From Cristatella mucedo (Eukaryota > Bryozoa > Phylactolaemata > Cristatellidae): a stretch of DNA of 64,000 nt. Location of the stretch: NCBI GenBank assembly GCA_009760855.2, contig WPIO01000009.1, positions 3,219,001-3,283,000 on the forward strand. Reading direction: 5' to 3'. The notes below the pieces were generated by a model. It had not been told where the DNA came from. It worked only from the letters and a program-made list of their open reading frames with translations, and did no database searches. Of this stretch, positions 1 to 11,292 are shown one piece after another. The translations under genes and the position numbers were made by a program. Within the stretch, counting starts at the first letter, position 1; every line of letters starts with the position of its first letter.

Positions 1-77
1 ATCAGAAGACCTCGTCCCGATCTTTATCCTTGCACCAGTAGAGCCGGTGATAGCGTCTATCGTTTTGCCAAGTGGGC
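1..77 (-). CDS. TDRKH: TDRKH/Papi-like gene, coding exon 4 (partial, KH2 core)
   Basis: Seen: on the minus strand an acceptor (…ttgactgcag) ends at 78. From 77 to the window edge the frame is open, with no stop. It starts in phase 1, matching the exon 3 donor at 1483. The two bases gained complete a Gly codon, giving the loop G-P-L-G followed by KTIDAITGSTGARIKI. This is the GxxG loop and following helix and strand of a KH domain, KH2 of this protein (residues about 149-174). Known: KH GxxG loops bind single-stranded nucleic acid, and TDRKH proteins have two KH domains followed by a Tudor domain. The exon reaches position 1 without a donor, so the rest of KH2 and the Tudor domain lie outside the window. 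Confidence rests on exact phase continuity and the textbook KH sequence that appears after splicing. Confidence 0.82.
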
Positions 78-1214
78 CTGCAGTCAAGCATATAGCGAAT
101 GATCGTACAGGTAGCCAGGAAGGTTGCATGCTGCTGCACACACAAAGGTGCAGCGCCAAAAGCAAGCAAGAAGCAGCAACGAGTAGGGACGAGTAGGGTA
201 GCAGAAATGAGTAGGGTAGAACTACAGAGCTGGGCTAAATTTATAAGTGCCGAGCGGCCTGCGATTTGCAGCCGGCTTATGCCTTGCGGAGTACAGAACA
301 CTCGGGACTGTGTGGAGCTGTTTGCCTTGGGCCAAATTTCACGAAATTCGCGAGGCCGATTCTTCTCTGTTATCGAATCTCAAATTCGCGACCCGCTCTC
401 GATCTTACAGTATGCTTTCTGCAACACGATGGCCCAGCCCAGGTGACCTACCGCCTTCCAGCATGTTCTCGCATTTCTTTTAAAGCAGATATGGCGCAAG
501 CACATCAGCATTAAGTGCTTGCCGAGAAAACCGCAGCACACCGATAACAGCATCGAATGATGATACAGCCACATATACATAAACAGATGCCGACTAGGTT
601 TCAGAGAGTGCTCATAGGGTTCCGCTGAACAGTGGCCCGGACATAAAACCACGCAGAAGCAGCTCAAACTGCATGGGCAACTGCAAAAATGCCTGTACAC
701 TACACTGAACTTTAGTATCTATGCACCTACACCAGACTCCTTAAGATGACGATGGGCTAGTAAATTCTTGTGGCCTGGTCTAAAGATGGAGTTCCAACGA
801 GTTTGGAATGACAACCATGAACATATAAGCGTAGCCTAATGTACTGCTTATTCAATAAACAGGTAGCTGAGACCTTACTCAGTAACATGAGCTGAAGTAT
901 TAACACTTGAGGCAATGACAGAAGCCCACTACTGCCCACCCTGGAGCAAACCAGTTCTGCAGCTTTCTCTTGCAGTCCGGTGCAGACGGGCCGACTAAAA
1001 GCTGATTTAATCACTACAGGCCAGTAAAGGAAAAATAGGCAAATAGAGTCTACTCAAAGTTGCAATTGTCACAACTTAAATAAATACAACTAGCATTCCA
1101 TTCAAAGCAAGCAGCCTGTCTAAGCCTGCTAAAGCACCACACATACTGTAAACAGCCTACTAACCCCTTTGAAGCCCCCTGCACCCCCCAGCTCCTCCCC
1201 TTCAGGGGCGAAGG

Positions 1215-1248
<34 letters not shown>

Positions 1249-1482
1249 CATCATCACATCGAACGAATGTGCAGCTCAGCCTTTCGGCTGCTTTCCAGCT
1301 ATCACAAGTAATAACGAGCATTCGGGCGTGGAACGTTTTTTGAGCATGCTCTGCATGCAACGGTTAGGATTTCGGGAGGACCACGCACGTCGGAGCGACA
1401 AGGGACCGACAGCAGCACCGACCGACTAGGCCGCGAGCGAGTCGCGCGAGCTGCCGTGCTTCGCGCAGGGGCTGCGCCGCAC
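78..1482 (-). other. TDRKH intron 3
   Basis: This intron lies between the donor at 1482 and the acceptor at 78. It holds a (GT)n microsatellite at 1217-1247. Otherwise it has no recognised coding or repeat content. The short frames on either strand have no domain signal. Confidence 0.75.
1217..1247. repeat. (GT)n microsatellite
   Basis: About 15 uninterrupted GT units inside TDRKH intron 3. Confidence 0.95.
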
Positions 1483-1711
1483 CTATGATGTGCCTGACCG
1501 AGTGCTGAGGCACCGACAGGACCTCGATCACGACGTCTGGCTCCTTGGCGAGCTCGCGATGCACGAGCACCTCGGCAAGCTGAGCGGCCTCGGCAGTGCC
1601 GCGGATCGACAGAACACGCATCCTCGCTGCTGTCGCACCACCGACCGCCAAGTTGTCTCTCTTGCCACCGTCTCGGTCAAGGTGGAGCCGCGCTCCGGAG
1701 ACTTGCTCCAG
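1483..1711 (-). CDS. TDRKH: TDRKH/Papi-like gene, coding exon 3 (end of KH1, start of KH2)
   Basis: Seen: the acceptor (tttaaag) lies just before 1711 and the donor ATAG|GTGCGG at 1483/1482. The exon is 229 bp, entering in phase 0 and leaving in phase 1. It encodes LEQVSGARLHLD, the second half of KH1. A Gly/Ala-rich loop (GGKRDNLAVGGATAA), MRVLSIRGTAEAAQLAEVLV (last KH1 strand and helix) and VIEVLSVPQHSVRHII (first strand and helix of KH2) follow. TDRKH proteins have the same order, including a VPQxSVxxIIG motif opening KH2. The intron falls inside the KH2 GxxG loop. Reading through the donor gives a degraded loop (G-A-A-Q) and a stop near 1364, which is why the donor at 1483 is preferred. 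The loop before the last KH1 strand looks longer than in vertebrate TDRKH. Confidence 0.85.
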
Positions 1712-2343
1712 CTTTAAATCGGAGCGCAGCCGCAAGCCGCAATCTGACCGGGCGCGGGCTCGATCAAGGCGCGCTGCTGGCCGCCGCCCGCAGAGCGCTC
1801 GAGGAGAGAGTGAGCGTGCCAAGATCGCAAAAAACAGGAGGTCACGGTCGGCCCGATGAACGGTCGGTCCTAGCCAGGCGGCTGGGAGCTCAAGCATCAC
1901 GACGCAGGTTGTGCGACGATCAAACCTTGTGCACCTTGTGCCTGCAAACCTTAATTGTCCTCTTCGGTTTGGTTGAAAGACGCTAAGGCTAGTCGGCTTC
2001 TGTTTCTTTTTGTTCAGAACAACATACTATATACTATCTATGCATGATAATGTTGATTTTTGCTAAAAGTGTACTGTTTATACAAGGAAAGACAGACACG
2101 CTGCCGAGCTTAATCTCGTTGGGAACAAGATTTAAAATATCACAGATGGCGTATCTACAAAGAGCAACTCGCTCGTGTCGAATGAGTTTGTAAGCAACGC
2201 GAATCACATCTTGGGTATTGGCAATGAGCTCTATACCTTTGGAACTCATTAAGGTACTTGGATATGGCACCCGAGGCACCCACAGGTCGAACCCTCCCCC
2301 CAGCACGGTGAGAAAATAGCAGCAAGCTCATTTCGAGTCTTAC

Positions 2344-2471
2344 TTTTTTTATATTTGCTCCCTGCCTGCCGATTATCCTGCCGACGGCTGAGCATGGTAT
2401 CTGGATCTCGACCAATGCTTGCTCGGCTGCTGATGCCACTGGGTAGCGTGGTGGTGGGGGCTCATCATGGT
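2344..2471 (-). CDS. TDRKH: TDRKH/Papi-like gene, coding exon 2 (linker and first half of KH1)
   Basis: Seen: the acceptor ctgtag precedes 2471 and the donor AAAAAA|GTAAGA is at 2344/2343. The exon is 128 bp, entering in phase 1 and leaving in phase 0. It encodes a short acidic and proline-rich linker (HDEPPPPRYP) followed by ALVEIQIPCSAVGRIIGRQ-GANIKK. That is a canonical KH1 strand, helix and loop with GxxG = G-R-Q-G (residues about 64-67). The IIGRQGANIK string is a hallmark of KH1 in the TDRKH/Papi family. Without splicing the frame continues into intron sequence with no KH similarity, so the donor is well supported. Family role (known): the KH domains of TDRKH/Papi take part in piRNA 3'-end trimming and in PIWI-protein recruitment at mitochondria. 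Confidence 0.88.
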
Positions 2472-3369
2472 CTACAGATTGTGAGCAGAAATACACACAC
2501 TCATATATACGCATAGATACATACCATCGACCATCTGCACATGCATGGCATCGTGGGCAGCAACGAGGCTCACAGCTCGGACATGAGCACTGTAAGTACG
2601 GAACCCTACCTACGTCACAAGGTCACGATATCACCTGACTAGATGTTAAAAGCAAGGCTGATAACCCACCTGCTCCTTAAAGAATTTGCTTGAACCACGC
2701 GAATAATCCTGTGTTAAATCGTGCTGCAATGATGCATATTATTATAAATAATAAATTGAAAATGCTTCATTTCCAGGCTATGTATACTGTCTAGAACAAA
2801 AAGTAACTCCCTTCAGGTGCCATACAAATTCCTTATTTTAAGGGTATCAAGTAATTAATGACACAAAGTATGCAATTTTAGGAAGTACAAGTGGTTATTG
2901 ATATGAATGATGCATATGCTATGAGGAACAGATGAATTTTTGATTTTGCTAAAATATTAGTCAGATAATTCGTAAAGTCAGTGGGCAGAGAGTTTTTGAC
3001 TTAATTGAGACCATCAAGAGGGAGTGGAATAGTCATGCGGTCACGTTTCCCTATCTGTTTACATATGAAATAGTGACTAGTTTGCAGGGTAATGTAGCTA
3101 GCCAAGCGTAGCAAACTGTGAATAAGATGAAACTTGCATTGATGCATCGCTGCAATTTAATAATTAGTTTAGCGTAACGACTTAATCGAATACAGGTATT
3201 AGCACTAATCAAAGTCAGATCAATGCAGTGGCTGCATAGAAACCTTTGGGCGGTATTGTGCATACCAAAAGCTGCCTAGGCTTAAGGTGCACTTTAGAAA
3301 ACTTTCCTGCATTAAAAACCCACTTGGTCTTTGTGGCTTTATGGAGTTCCATGCACAAATACATTACAT

Positions 3370-3490
<121 letters not shown>

Positions 3491-3689
3491 GACAATATAT
3501 ATGTGTATGACTGCACTCACATAGCCACAGATGAAACCACCCCAGTAAACGTTAATACAATCTTTAAGAATAAACATTTGAATGGCAGAAAACGAGACGA
3601 TTTGCTCAAATATACAAAGCCTAAGGGCAAAAGTAAAGGAGCAAAGAAACAGAAATGAGCAAAGCACAGAACAGATTTAATCTCCGGTT

Positions 3690-3775
3690 GGACTCAAAAC
3701 CTCCGACCTGCACATATAGACCAACAGCACTGAGGCATCAGTCGTTAGAGCACAAACTAGCTCACCACAAGGCTT
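3690..3775 (-). repeat. tRNA-like relic, possible SINE head
   Basis: Read on the minus strand, it has a box-A-like start (GAGCTAGTTTGTGCTCTAAC) and a box-B-like GGTTTTGAGTCC about 55 bases later. It does not fold convincingly as a functional tRNA and lacks the tails of SINE-A and SINE-B. Low confidence. Confidence 0.25.
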
Positions 3776-5154
3776 GATGCAAGCTGAAAAGAAGACAGAG
3801 AACACACACTACTCTGAGGGAGAACAGAATTGATGACGTTTTTGCCAGAAGCCGGAACAGTAGCCAGCTCTGCCACCAACCAGAGCATTCTATTTTCTGA
3901 GCTGCACTGGTTCTTACGTGAACCAGTATAGTAAACGCCCAAGTGACATATCCAGCTAATCCGGCTAAATGTCTAAAGCGGTTATGGATTGCACAATACT
4001 GATCTTTGTTTAAGGCATGCTAAAGAGAATGGAGAGTAAATCTCATATACTGAATAGCCCAGTCACCAGTCATTTCAGATATTGGGCAATAAAACTGGTG
4101 ATTAGCCTACTGTGTTTGCTCCATCAGCCAGGCTACCCAGATGATTATTTCAAGCCAGTTATAATCTCACATAATAGGATTTACACGGAAGTCAGCAACC
4201 ACCGCCGATCCGGTTTCCGCTTACCCAACAATCCCAACTCACATGCATTCATCGAAACATGCCAACACTTGTTCAAAACTGCTGCACGTACATCCAAGAG
4301 GCACACTCCTCCAGTATAAATCCAGCTTACACTCACATGTGAGGCTTATTACGAGCCTAAGAGGGTCAATCGCCGAGCGAACGTGTAGCCCCGTGTTTTG
4401 GAATGCATAGCACTGGGATGAAAATGTCTGCAGTAGCAGAGGCCACCTGGTGAAAACTGATCGGCATCCTGGTGAAAACCACTGAGGGTGAAATACAGCA
4501 CAGACACGACCCTAAAAGCCACAGGGCACCTGACAGTACAAAGTAGTACCCAGTCACGTAGCCTCCCAACAACGAAGCTGTTAGTGGCACGTGGGAATTA
4601 CCAGCGCCTAACTTAAAAATTACAGCAAAATGAACGAACAAAACCCGTGCGAAAACGCAGAACACGCTGCCCATGGCATTCCGTTCCACTCGTTCTGTTG
4701 CAGCTTCATTCAGTAGGTAGGTATTTGCGAAAAGGACAGAAAATACACGTTCCACTATCACTAAGACTCAAAAGAAGTCGCAAAAATACTCTTTAAAGTG
4801 AAGAATTTTCTACTTGTGAATGAAACAAATTATTCTTTTTAGAGCGCTAGATATCATCTAAAGATATCATCTAAAGGCGAGCAGCGCTATATACAAAAAT
4901 CCAGCTGACGGCTCGACTACATGACTTGGTTGAATATGCGAGCAACTCCATGCACGTCCGTGGGATGACATACAAAACCATGCCAAAAACATGAAATAAA
5001 TGCGCGTTATTTCTGCAAGCCTAAAGCTCTAAGGCTGAAGGTCGATTAGAGTCAAACAGCGCTGACTTATCGGTATAAGCTGCAGGAGTCCCCACGCACG
5101 ACCAGAAAAGGGAGGCTCGTTTCCCGACGCAAACTAAATTAAAATCTAACTTAC

Positions 5155-5242
5155 CATCTCTATAGCGTTTCCAAAGCAAATAAGCGAGATATCCGAGGGT
5201 GGAGACGGCAACAGACAGAACGACCGTATGAAATCGAATCAT
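5155..5242 (-). CDS. TDRKH: TDRKH/Papi-like gene, coding exon 1 (N-terminal mitochondrial anchor)
   Basis: Seen: the ATG at 5242-5240 (minus) begins MIRFHTVVLSVAVSTLGYL, followed by AYLLWKRYRD. This is one hydrophobic helix (residues about 6-24) ended by a basic KRYR cluster. The exon ends at a perfect GTAAGT donor (5155/5154), phase 1, matching exon 2. TDRKH proteins also start with a short N-terminal transmembrane anchor that tethers them to the outer mitochondrial membrane. A GTG eight codons upstream is in frame, but the ATG is the normal choice. Exon 1 to exon 4 give 174 continuous codons with compatible phases. Intron sizes are 2683 bp (intron 1), 632 bp (intron 2) and 1405 bp (intron 3). 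No TATA box or other promoter motif is evident upstream (5243-5548). Confidence 0.8.
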
Positions 5243-5548
5243 GTTGCTGCTAGCTAGGCAACCCACGAGGAAACCGGTGAGTACAAGGATACTAGCGATT
5301 CCACTTCTTAAATCTACCTTGACCCTTCCTCCTATTCAGGAATCCTGCTGTACGCTTCGCCATTCCGACTGCCGTCGCGGAGGACCGAGTTTGCCTCCGA
5401 GTCAGTGCATCGTAGCCAGAAGACGCGAGACTGAACTAACTTGATCCTTTGGACCCTTCGTCGCTTCACCTCAAGCTTTTCTCTTCAGTTCTGGTCAATA
5501 GTCGCTAGGCTAGGCGTACCGAAACTTCGCCGATGCCTGAGATCACTA

Positions 5549-7145
5549 GTAATAATAATAATAATAATATTGCACTTGATAAAGCGCCCTCAGAGAACTT
5601 AATCTCTTTCTAGGCACTTTGCATTTGCTGCAAAGTGATATGCAATTGAATAGTAAGTGAAATCATGCTTGAAAAACTAATAAAATGAGTTAGGGGTGAC
5701 ATGCACAGGGTCAGCATGCAAATGTGGTTAGTGGCAGCATGCGCAGTGTCAGCATGCATAAGCACATCAAGGACGAATCACAGGGACCCACTAAATGCTG
5801 TCCTAAATAGGTGTGTTTTTAAGTTTCTTTTAAATGTGATCAGGTCATGGGATGTTCTGACGCAGGTCGGGAGGGAGTTCCAGGCTTTGGGAGCATACCA
5901 GCTAAATGCACGGTCTCCAAAGAATTTAAGGTTTGTACGAGATATTTCTAGAATGTTGGATTCCGAAAAGCGGGTGGTACGATGCTTGGCCTGATGGGGT
6001 AGTATATCTGAAAGATAGGCTGGAGCCATAGAATGAAGAGACCTAAAAGTGAGCGACAAAACCTTGAAGTCAATCCGTTGCTTGACTGGTAGCCAGTGCA
6101 GGTCGGCGAGAAGTGGAGTAATGTGGCAACTGCGACGCTCACGACAGACAAACCTAGCTGCAGAGTTTTGCACCAGCTGCAATCGCCTGATCGCACTTGC
6201 TGGTAGGCCAGTAAGCCGTGAGTTGCAGAAGTCGAGACGGGATGTCACGAATGCATGGACCAACTTGGACGTGGTATCCTTATCTAAACAAGCCCGAATT
6301 TTAGCAATGTTATGAAGCTGAAAATAGGCAGATTTGACTGTGGAGCTGATGTGGTCGTCTAACGAGAGGTCGCTTTGGAATATGACACCTAGATTTCGAG
6401 CTGATTCGACAGGAGATATGCTGGCAGAGCCAATTTTGAGAGTCAGCCTTTCCAGTCTCTGAATCACACTGGGTTTGCCCATAACTAGTAAGTTAGCTTT
6501 ATCATCGTTTAGTTTTAGAAAATTTGCTGCCATCCATGTGCGGATGTCATCAGTGCATGCAGCAAGTGAGTTAAGAGAATTTGAGGTGCTCGAAGGCTGG
6601 GAGGGATCAAAGCAAAGGCACAACTGATTGTCATCTGCATAGAAGTGAAAGCCTAGATTGTGCTTGGCAATCACATCAGCAAGAGGGAGAGTATAAACCG
6701 TGAAAAGAACCGGACCTAGCACAGAGCCCTGAGGTACTCCATATTTTAGAGGTACTTCAGATGATCTTTGTCCATTCACGTCAATACTCTGGAGTCTCCC
6801 ACTGAGATAGGACCTGAACCACTGCAGAGCAGTGCCAGTGATGCCCAGGCGAGATGAGAGGCGCTCTAGAAGTACTTTGTGATCGATGGTATCAAAAGCT
6901 GCCGAAAGATCGAGCAAAACAAGAAGAGACACTCTACCCATGTCTGCATTCCTAAGTAGGTCGTTGTATACCCTAAGCAATGCTGACTCTGTGGAGCGAT
7001 TAGCTCTAAAGCCAGACTGGAACTTACTAGCAAGGTGTGAGGTTTCGATATATCAGTTCAGCTGGTCTGCCACGACCCGTTCCAGTGTCTTTGATAGTAA
7101 TGGTAGAAGAGAGACTGGGCGGTAGTAGTGAAAACCAATATCAGT
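5549..7145 (-). mobile_element. LINE-A copy 1: CR1/L2-like non-LTR retrotransposon, 5'-truncated
   Basis: This is the longest LINE-A copy, read on the minus strand. Its 3' end is an (ATT)n tail at 5549-5570, preceded by the family tail (GCCTAGAAAGAGATTAAGTT…). The reverse-transcriptase frame can be followed back to about 7145, where the similarity ends. Near 7120 it has YRPVSLLPLLSKTLERVV, the usual start of the RT fingers region. An in-frame stop at about 7055 splits off the N-terminal part, and no endonuclease domain is left. Non-LTR elements move by target-primed reverse transcription, and 5' truncation is expected. It inserted upstream of TDRKH. Confidence 0.9.
5778..6980 (-). CDS. LINE-A reverse transcriptase, C-terminal 400 residues
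   Basis: A 400-codon frame of a non-LTR reverse transcriptase. Residues 24-34 (DLSAAFDTIDH) carry the first catalytic Asp block. Residues 81-90 (GVPQGSVLGP) are the fingers/palm motif, and 111-117 (FHFYADD) the catalytic YADD box. The rest is the thumb and a long C-terminal region with [19 protein letters not shown] and [18 protein letters not shown], typical of CR1/L2/Rex-type elements. It ends SGSL-stop just before the 3' UTR. The frame is intact from its Met, but the real protein began further upstream and is broken by a stop at about 7055, so this copy is not expected to be active. It is the best-preserved reference for the other copies. Confidence 0.88.
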   Translation of the reverse strand: MLRVYNDLLRNADMGRVSLLVLLDLSAAFDTIDHKVLLERLSSRLGITGTALQWFRSYLSGRLQSIDVNGQRSSEVPLKYGVPQGSVLGPVLFTVYTLPLADVIAKHNLGFHFYADDNQLCLCFDPSQPSSTSNSLNSLAACTDDIRTWMAANFLKLNDDKANLLVMGKPSVIQRLERLTLKIGSASISPVESARNLGVIFQSDLSLDDHISSTVKSAYFQLHNIAKIRACLDKDTTSKLVHAFVTSRLDFCNSRLTGLPASAIRRLQLVQNSAARFVCRERRSCHITPLLADLHWLPVKQRIDFKVLSLTFRSLHSMAPAYLSDILPHQAKHRTTRFSESNILEISRTNLKFFGDRAFSWYAPKAWNSLPTCVRTSHDLITFKRNLKTHLFRTAFSGSL

Positions 7146-8354
7146 CCCAATGACAAAACGAGAGTACTGCAGCTTATCGTTAAGAAATGCCAAAATCCAA
7201 AATCTGCCGAATCCGAATCCGAAATCAAAATCCGAAGTCCGGCCGCGATACCGACTTCGAATCCAACACTGCGAGCGTACACCGTAAAAGATCCGGAGTT
7301 ACGGCTTGATTAGTCGGAGTCGACGTCCACCTCAGTCGAGAGCTTCCGCTGAAAGACACCAACTCATGGGGTGGGGGGGGGTCACGAACACGCTACACGG
7401 GGAACGCGGAATGTACAAGTCACAACAACGAGCATGCTATCCAGCTCCGCTCGGGCCTTGGGTACTCGTTGCCATGCGTGCGTGGCCACATCGCCGGAGA
7501 ACGTCTGCAACCATCCAGGTGCATAACTCGGCGAGACCGGGAGCCTCCAACACAACGACTTACTCGGCCAACGTCTACTACCCAAGCCCCCGGTGACCTC
7601 TCGTCACGGCACATACGGCCATGCCGTAGGTCAGACCCCGGCCTAGCCGGTGACCATTACCACATTATAGCCGTCCTGTCCCAGCCAACCGAACCTAGCC
7701 TGGGTACAAAACAACGTCGTCGTTGCATAGAAGCGTTCCGAGAGGCCTCGCCTTTGGTGGCCGTGGTCGAGCGGCCTCCGACGACGAGTTACGCAAGTGG
7801 CCAGAGCCATCCGCGCGCCTGACTAACGGTCGATGCATTCCAGCCGACTTAATTTTTCGAAAAAGATGGCGGCGGTGCGCAGGATTCGCATCCGCTAGCA
7901 GGCTCAACCCGGGTCTTGCTAAAGGGAATACAGAGTAGTAGTTGCGAGCATCTTATAGACCGCATAATGGTAAGCGAGTGGGCTCAGGAGCTGTAGCGAA
8001 CCCGCGGCCTGTGCCCACCGTGCCCGCGGGAGACAGTGCTCCAAAAGAACTTTTGCGAACCCATTGAATCTGAAGTGTGCAGGACGGGCGCAAGCCGATA
8101 CAATGGCTGCGTCGAGAGTCGCCTATTAGCCAAGCTACGCCAGGAAGTTCGATCGCTCTGGCAAATGAACAGGCAAGACTGGTCTGTATCGTTACACCTA
8201 AGCAAGGGAAAGGTAAGGAAAAGAAAGGGTAGTCGAAACACTCGTCCTTAAAAGAAGCACTCAAGCCGGTGACGCGACGTCTTCGCGGTTACAGATAGTA
8301 AGCACGCTAAAACGCACTCACTTTTTGCTGCCATTCTAAGTATAGTTCCTTTGT
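7146..8354. other. Unassigned interval
   Basis: This stretch is moderately GC-rich, with many short overlapping frames on both strands and no protein motif I can name. A run of G lies at 7373-7380. Nothing supportable. Confidence 0.5.
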
Positions 8355-8480
8355 GTAGCGACCTAGGAGAGCTTAATCTCTATTCAGGCGCTTCACGTAT
8401 ACAACGGGGCTCGAGCCCACGACGTCGGCCAGACCTTGGTCGGAGCGAGCGCCTTAACCACTGCGGGGGCCAAACCAGGA
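8355..8480 (-). repeat. SINE-A copy (tRNA-derived)
   Basis: On the minus strand the order is a tRNA-like head ending at about 8480, box B (GTGGGCTCGAGCCCC), then the tail CGCCTGAATAGAGATTAAGC and the TAGGTCGCT end. The promoter boxes and tail match the other SINE-A copies in the window. Confidence 0.75.
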
Positions 8481-9720
8481 TTCGCACTTCGTTCGCTCAA
8501 GGCTGCCCATGCCAAAATTCATCAAAACTGTGTCTCTACTCCGGCCTCTTAAAGCCGCATTTACACGGCTGGTCTTTATACGATCTTCCTTCTTGTGGGA
8601 TGTTAAAGCCGTCGGTTTACCGTCTGCTGGGCTTTCTTAAGGCTGCCTACTAACTCCACACTAATAGGGGCCAGGGGAAAAGTACTTTAGTCAGGGAGGT
8701 AAGAAAGGGCCCTCCGCGATGTACCAACCGGTGTAAGTCGTCCTTCGTTTCTCGTGGTCAATTGATTCCAGACTCTGCCGAGATAGGTGAATTTCCGCGA
8801 AGTACAATTCTTTATTTATAAATCGAATATTTACGTAACTGGAGCATAGAAAACCCGTTCACGACCCTCTAATTCAGTTTTAACATTATTAAAGCACCCT
8901 GGACAAGAAATAACACCCTTTTAGTGACCATTACACCCGTATTACCCGATATATTAGACAAAGCAAGGGGTAATAAGACGTATTAGACGTTACAAATTTC
9001 ACATTATTATTAGTGTAAATTTAATTACACACACGCGCAGTTCTTACACACAACCACTAGCTTATGAAAATAGTGCAATTTGTTCGATGATGATGAAGAG
9101 GTGATCTGCACGGCAAAGAAGAGCAAGGTTACTGCTCTCAATGAAGCTGCACGTGACTTTGAAGGATTTGTGGGGGTGCTCGAATACATAGACCAACAGT
9201 CCATGCGTACAGTAATTTTAATAATAATTGTGATGTAGGGATGAGTTATTGACTCAGACAACCGAGCGCACGCTGTATCATTTTCACCATCTCGATAAAC
9301 TTTTCAATGAACATATTTGAAAAAATGGCAATAGAATGAAGCCGCAAAAGTCAAAGCACGAAGCCGCGTGAGACGACAGTATTTGACAGCGGCGCAGCCG
9401 TCAACATTTTGTTCGAACGTCTGTGTTCTCGTGGAACGCATCGATGATTCCCCCCCCCCCGGTCGTCTCTTCCGCCATGCCTTTGAAAGCAATAAAGAAG
9501 GCGTGTCCGTGACCGCAACTACAATGAGTCGCTTGTTCGTGGCATCCGTAGGTCTTGCCTCCATCCTGACCGAACAAACAATCTTCCAGTTGTCTTCGAT
9601 CGCGTCCATTTTGACAGCGTATGCACCAAAAATAAGCTAGACCGTCCATCGGTTTTTCATCGTAGGCTTGTTGCCTACTCCTAGCCCGCTGTCGGTTTCT
9701 AGATATAAGTAAAATAAAAA
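8481..9720. other. Unassigned interval
   Basis: No recognised gene. Overlapping frames at 9304-9649 on both strands show no identifiable domain. AT-rich around 8800-9030. Confidence 0.5.
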
Positions 9721-9724
9721 TTAC

Positions 9725-9875
9725 CAGCCTCTTTTGTATAGAGACAGAAGAGCCTTTACGGCTATCACCACCGCTTGCAGCGGCAATAAAGGATCGCCCA
9801 CCGCAGGATTCAAACCCGCGATCTCGGGACCGAGGTCGTGAAAAGGAACCGCCTTACCTAGTTATTATGACTCAC
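9725..9875 (-). repeat. SINE-B copy (tRNA-like)
   Basis: On the minus strand the tRNA-like head has a box-B-like GCGGGTTTGAATCCTGCGG, followed by TTTATTGCC, GCTCTTCTGTC and a CTGGTAATTTTTATTTTAC tail. The same order recurs at 26220, 44690, 52865 and 62085. Confidence 0.7.
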
Positions 9876-10190
9876 CAACTAATACTCGACGGCCTGATTA
9901 AACTTCTTTGGTAAAACCAATGGAAGCCTAGAACAGACCAATCAGATGTACCTTCAAGTGCCCACCAGCTTTGCATTGAAACATGGCAGATGATAGCACG
10001 GCTGCATTGATTGAGGCGCACCAAGCCAGTCCCTGTTAATGAACACAGTGATTGAAGAGTACCTGAATTTATTAATTAAGAAGAAGTCGATAATAGATCT
10101 TGTGATTGGGCTGAGCCTGACAGGTGAGCATGCCTATGTGAATAAAATAGCATTGTCAATTTTAAAGCAATACCAAACTATTAGCCTTCT

Positions 10191-10805
10191 ATGATAATAA
10201 TAATAATACATTTGATAAAGTGACCTCAGGCAACTCAATCTCTTTCTAGGCGCTTTACAATTGCTGAAAAGAAAGCGCGATCGAATGGTTAGTGGTATCA
10301 TGCTCAATAAAAAACAAGAATAACATGGTTAGGAGTGACATACACAGGGTCGGCATGCAATTATGGTTAGTGGCAGAATGAAACAGTGTCAGCACGCATA
10401 AGCGCGTAAAGGACGGATCACAACGGCCCAATAAATGCTGTGATAAATAGATGCGTTTTCAGTTTCTTTTTAAATGTGGACAAGTCAGGAGATGTGACGC
10501 AGGTCGGGAGTGAGACCAGTCTTGGGGAGCGCACGAACTAAAGGCCCGGTCTCCAAAGGATTTGAGGTTTGTACGGGTATATGTAAACAGTTACATTTCG
10601 AAAATTGGGTGGTACGATGCTTAGTCTGTTGGAGCAGCAGATCTGATAGGTAGGCTAGAGCCAAAGAATGAAGGGACCTGAAAGTAATTGACAAAACCTT
10701 GAGTCGATGCATTGCTTGACTGGGAGCCACTGCATGTCGGCGAGAAGTGGTGGGGTGTGGCAACTGCGACCCTCATGACAGACAAGCCTAGCTGCGGAAT
10801 TTAAC
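10191..10805 (-). mobile_element. LINE-A copy 2, truncated
   Basis: Begins with (TAA)n and CATTTGATAAAGTGACCTCA, the reverse complement of the LINE-A 3' tail. It runs back through a decayed C-terminal RT region (minus-strand frame at 10485-10763 with LKVLSITFRSLHSLALAYLS). Similarity ends near 10805. Confidence 0.85.
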
Positions 10806-11167
10806 CGCCCGAATGTGGAGTAAAGGAGCACGTCTTTGTTAATAGTGAGATTCTAGTGGTTTATACTGCTGCACATATATCCACTTTCATATTACTTGGG
10901 ACCGTTGAATAGGGAATTATGTTCCCGGTCGGCGTGTTTTTTGGTCGCCATCTGTTTCCAACCCAATGATGTTGGCAACAATGCTGATTTGCTAACTTTG
11001 ACTTTGAGAATAAAACGCGCAATATAAAATGATGCATACATATACAAGACCACTTTGGCTGTTGAATTGAGCTATTGGATCATGGCAATTAGCACTGCCT
11101 AATAGCTGGCTACCGTGAGGCTGTTCTGCAGCGTTCCTACACACGTATAGAAAAAACATATATCATT

Positions 11168-11292
11168 TTAATAGCGCCCTAAGTGAACTTAATCTCTATT
11201 CAGGAACTTCCCATACGCCTTGGGGCTCGAACTCACGACCTTGGTCAAACTTTGGTCAGGGCGAGCACCTTAACCACTTGGCCAAACCAGAA
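11168..11292 (-). repeat. SINE-A copy
   Basis: Minus-strand order: CTGGTTTGGCCAAGTGGTTAAGG (box A), GAGTTCGAGCCCC (box B), then the tail AATAGAGATTAAGTTCACTT and AGGGCGCTA. A clear example of the tRNA-derived head joined to a LINE-A-like tail. Confidence 0.8.

Noticed and set aside
1364-1482. Extension of TDRKH exon 3 with a degenerate KH2 loop (IIGAAQPLREARQ)
   Set aside because: Splicing at 1483 to the acceptor at 78 gives a canonical GPLG loop and KH helix, so the extension is intron.
3690-3775. A functional tRNA gene
   Set aside because: Only loose box A and box B matches; no cloverleaf stem pairs could be found, so it is listed as a relic.
4366-4761. 131-codon hydrophobic minus-strand frame
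   Set aside because: Lies inside TDRKH intron 1, has no membrane-protein family signature, and splicing around it is well supported.
9304-9649. Overlapping frames on both strands of about 80-100 codons
   Set aside because: No domain, no splice context, and overlap on opposite strands; treated as chance.
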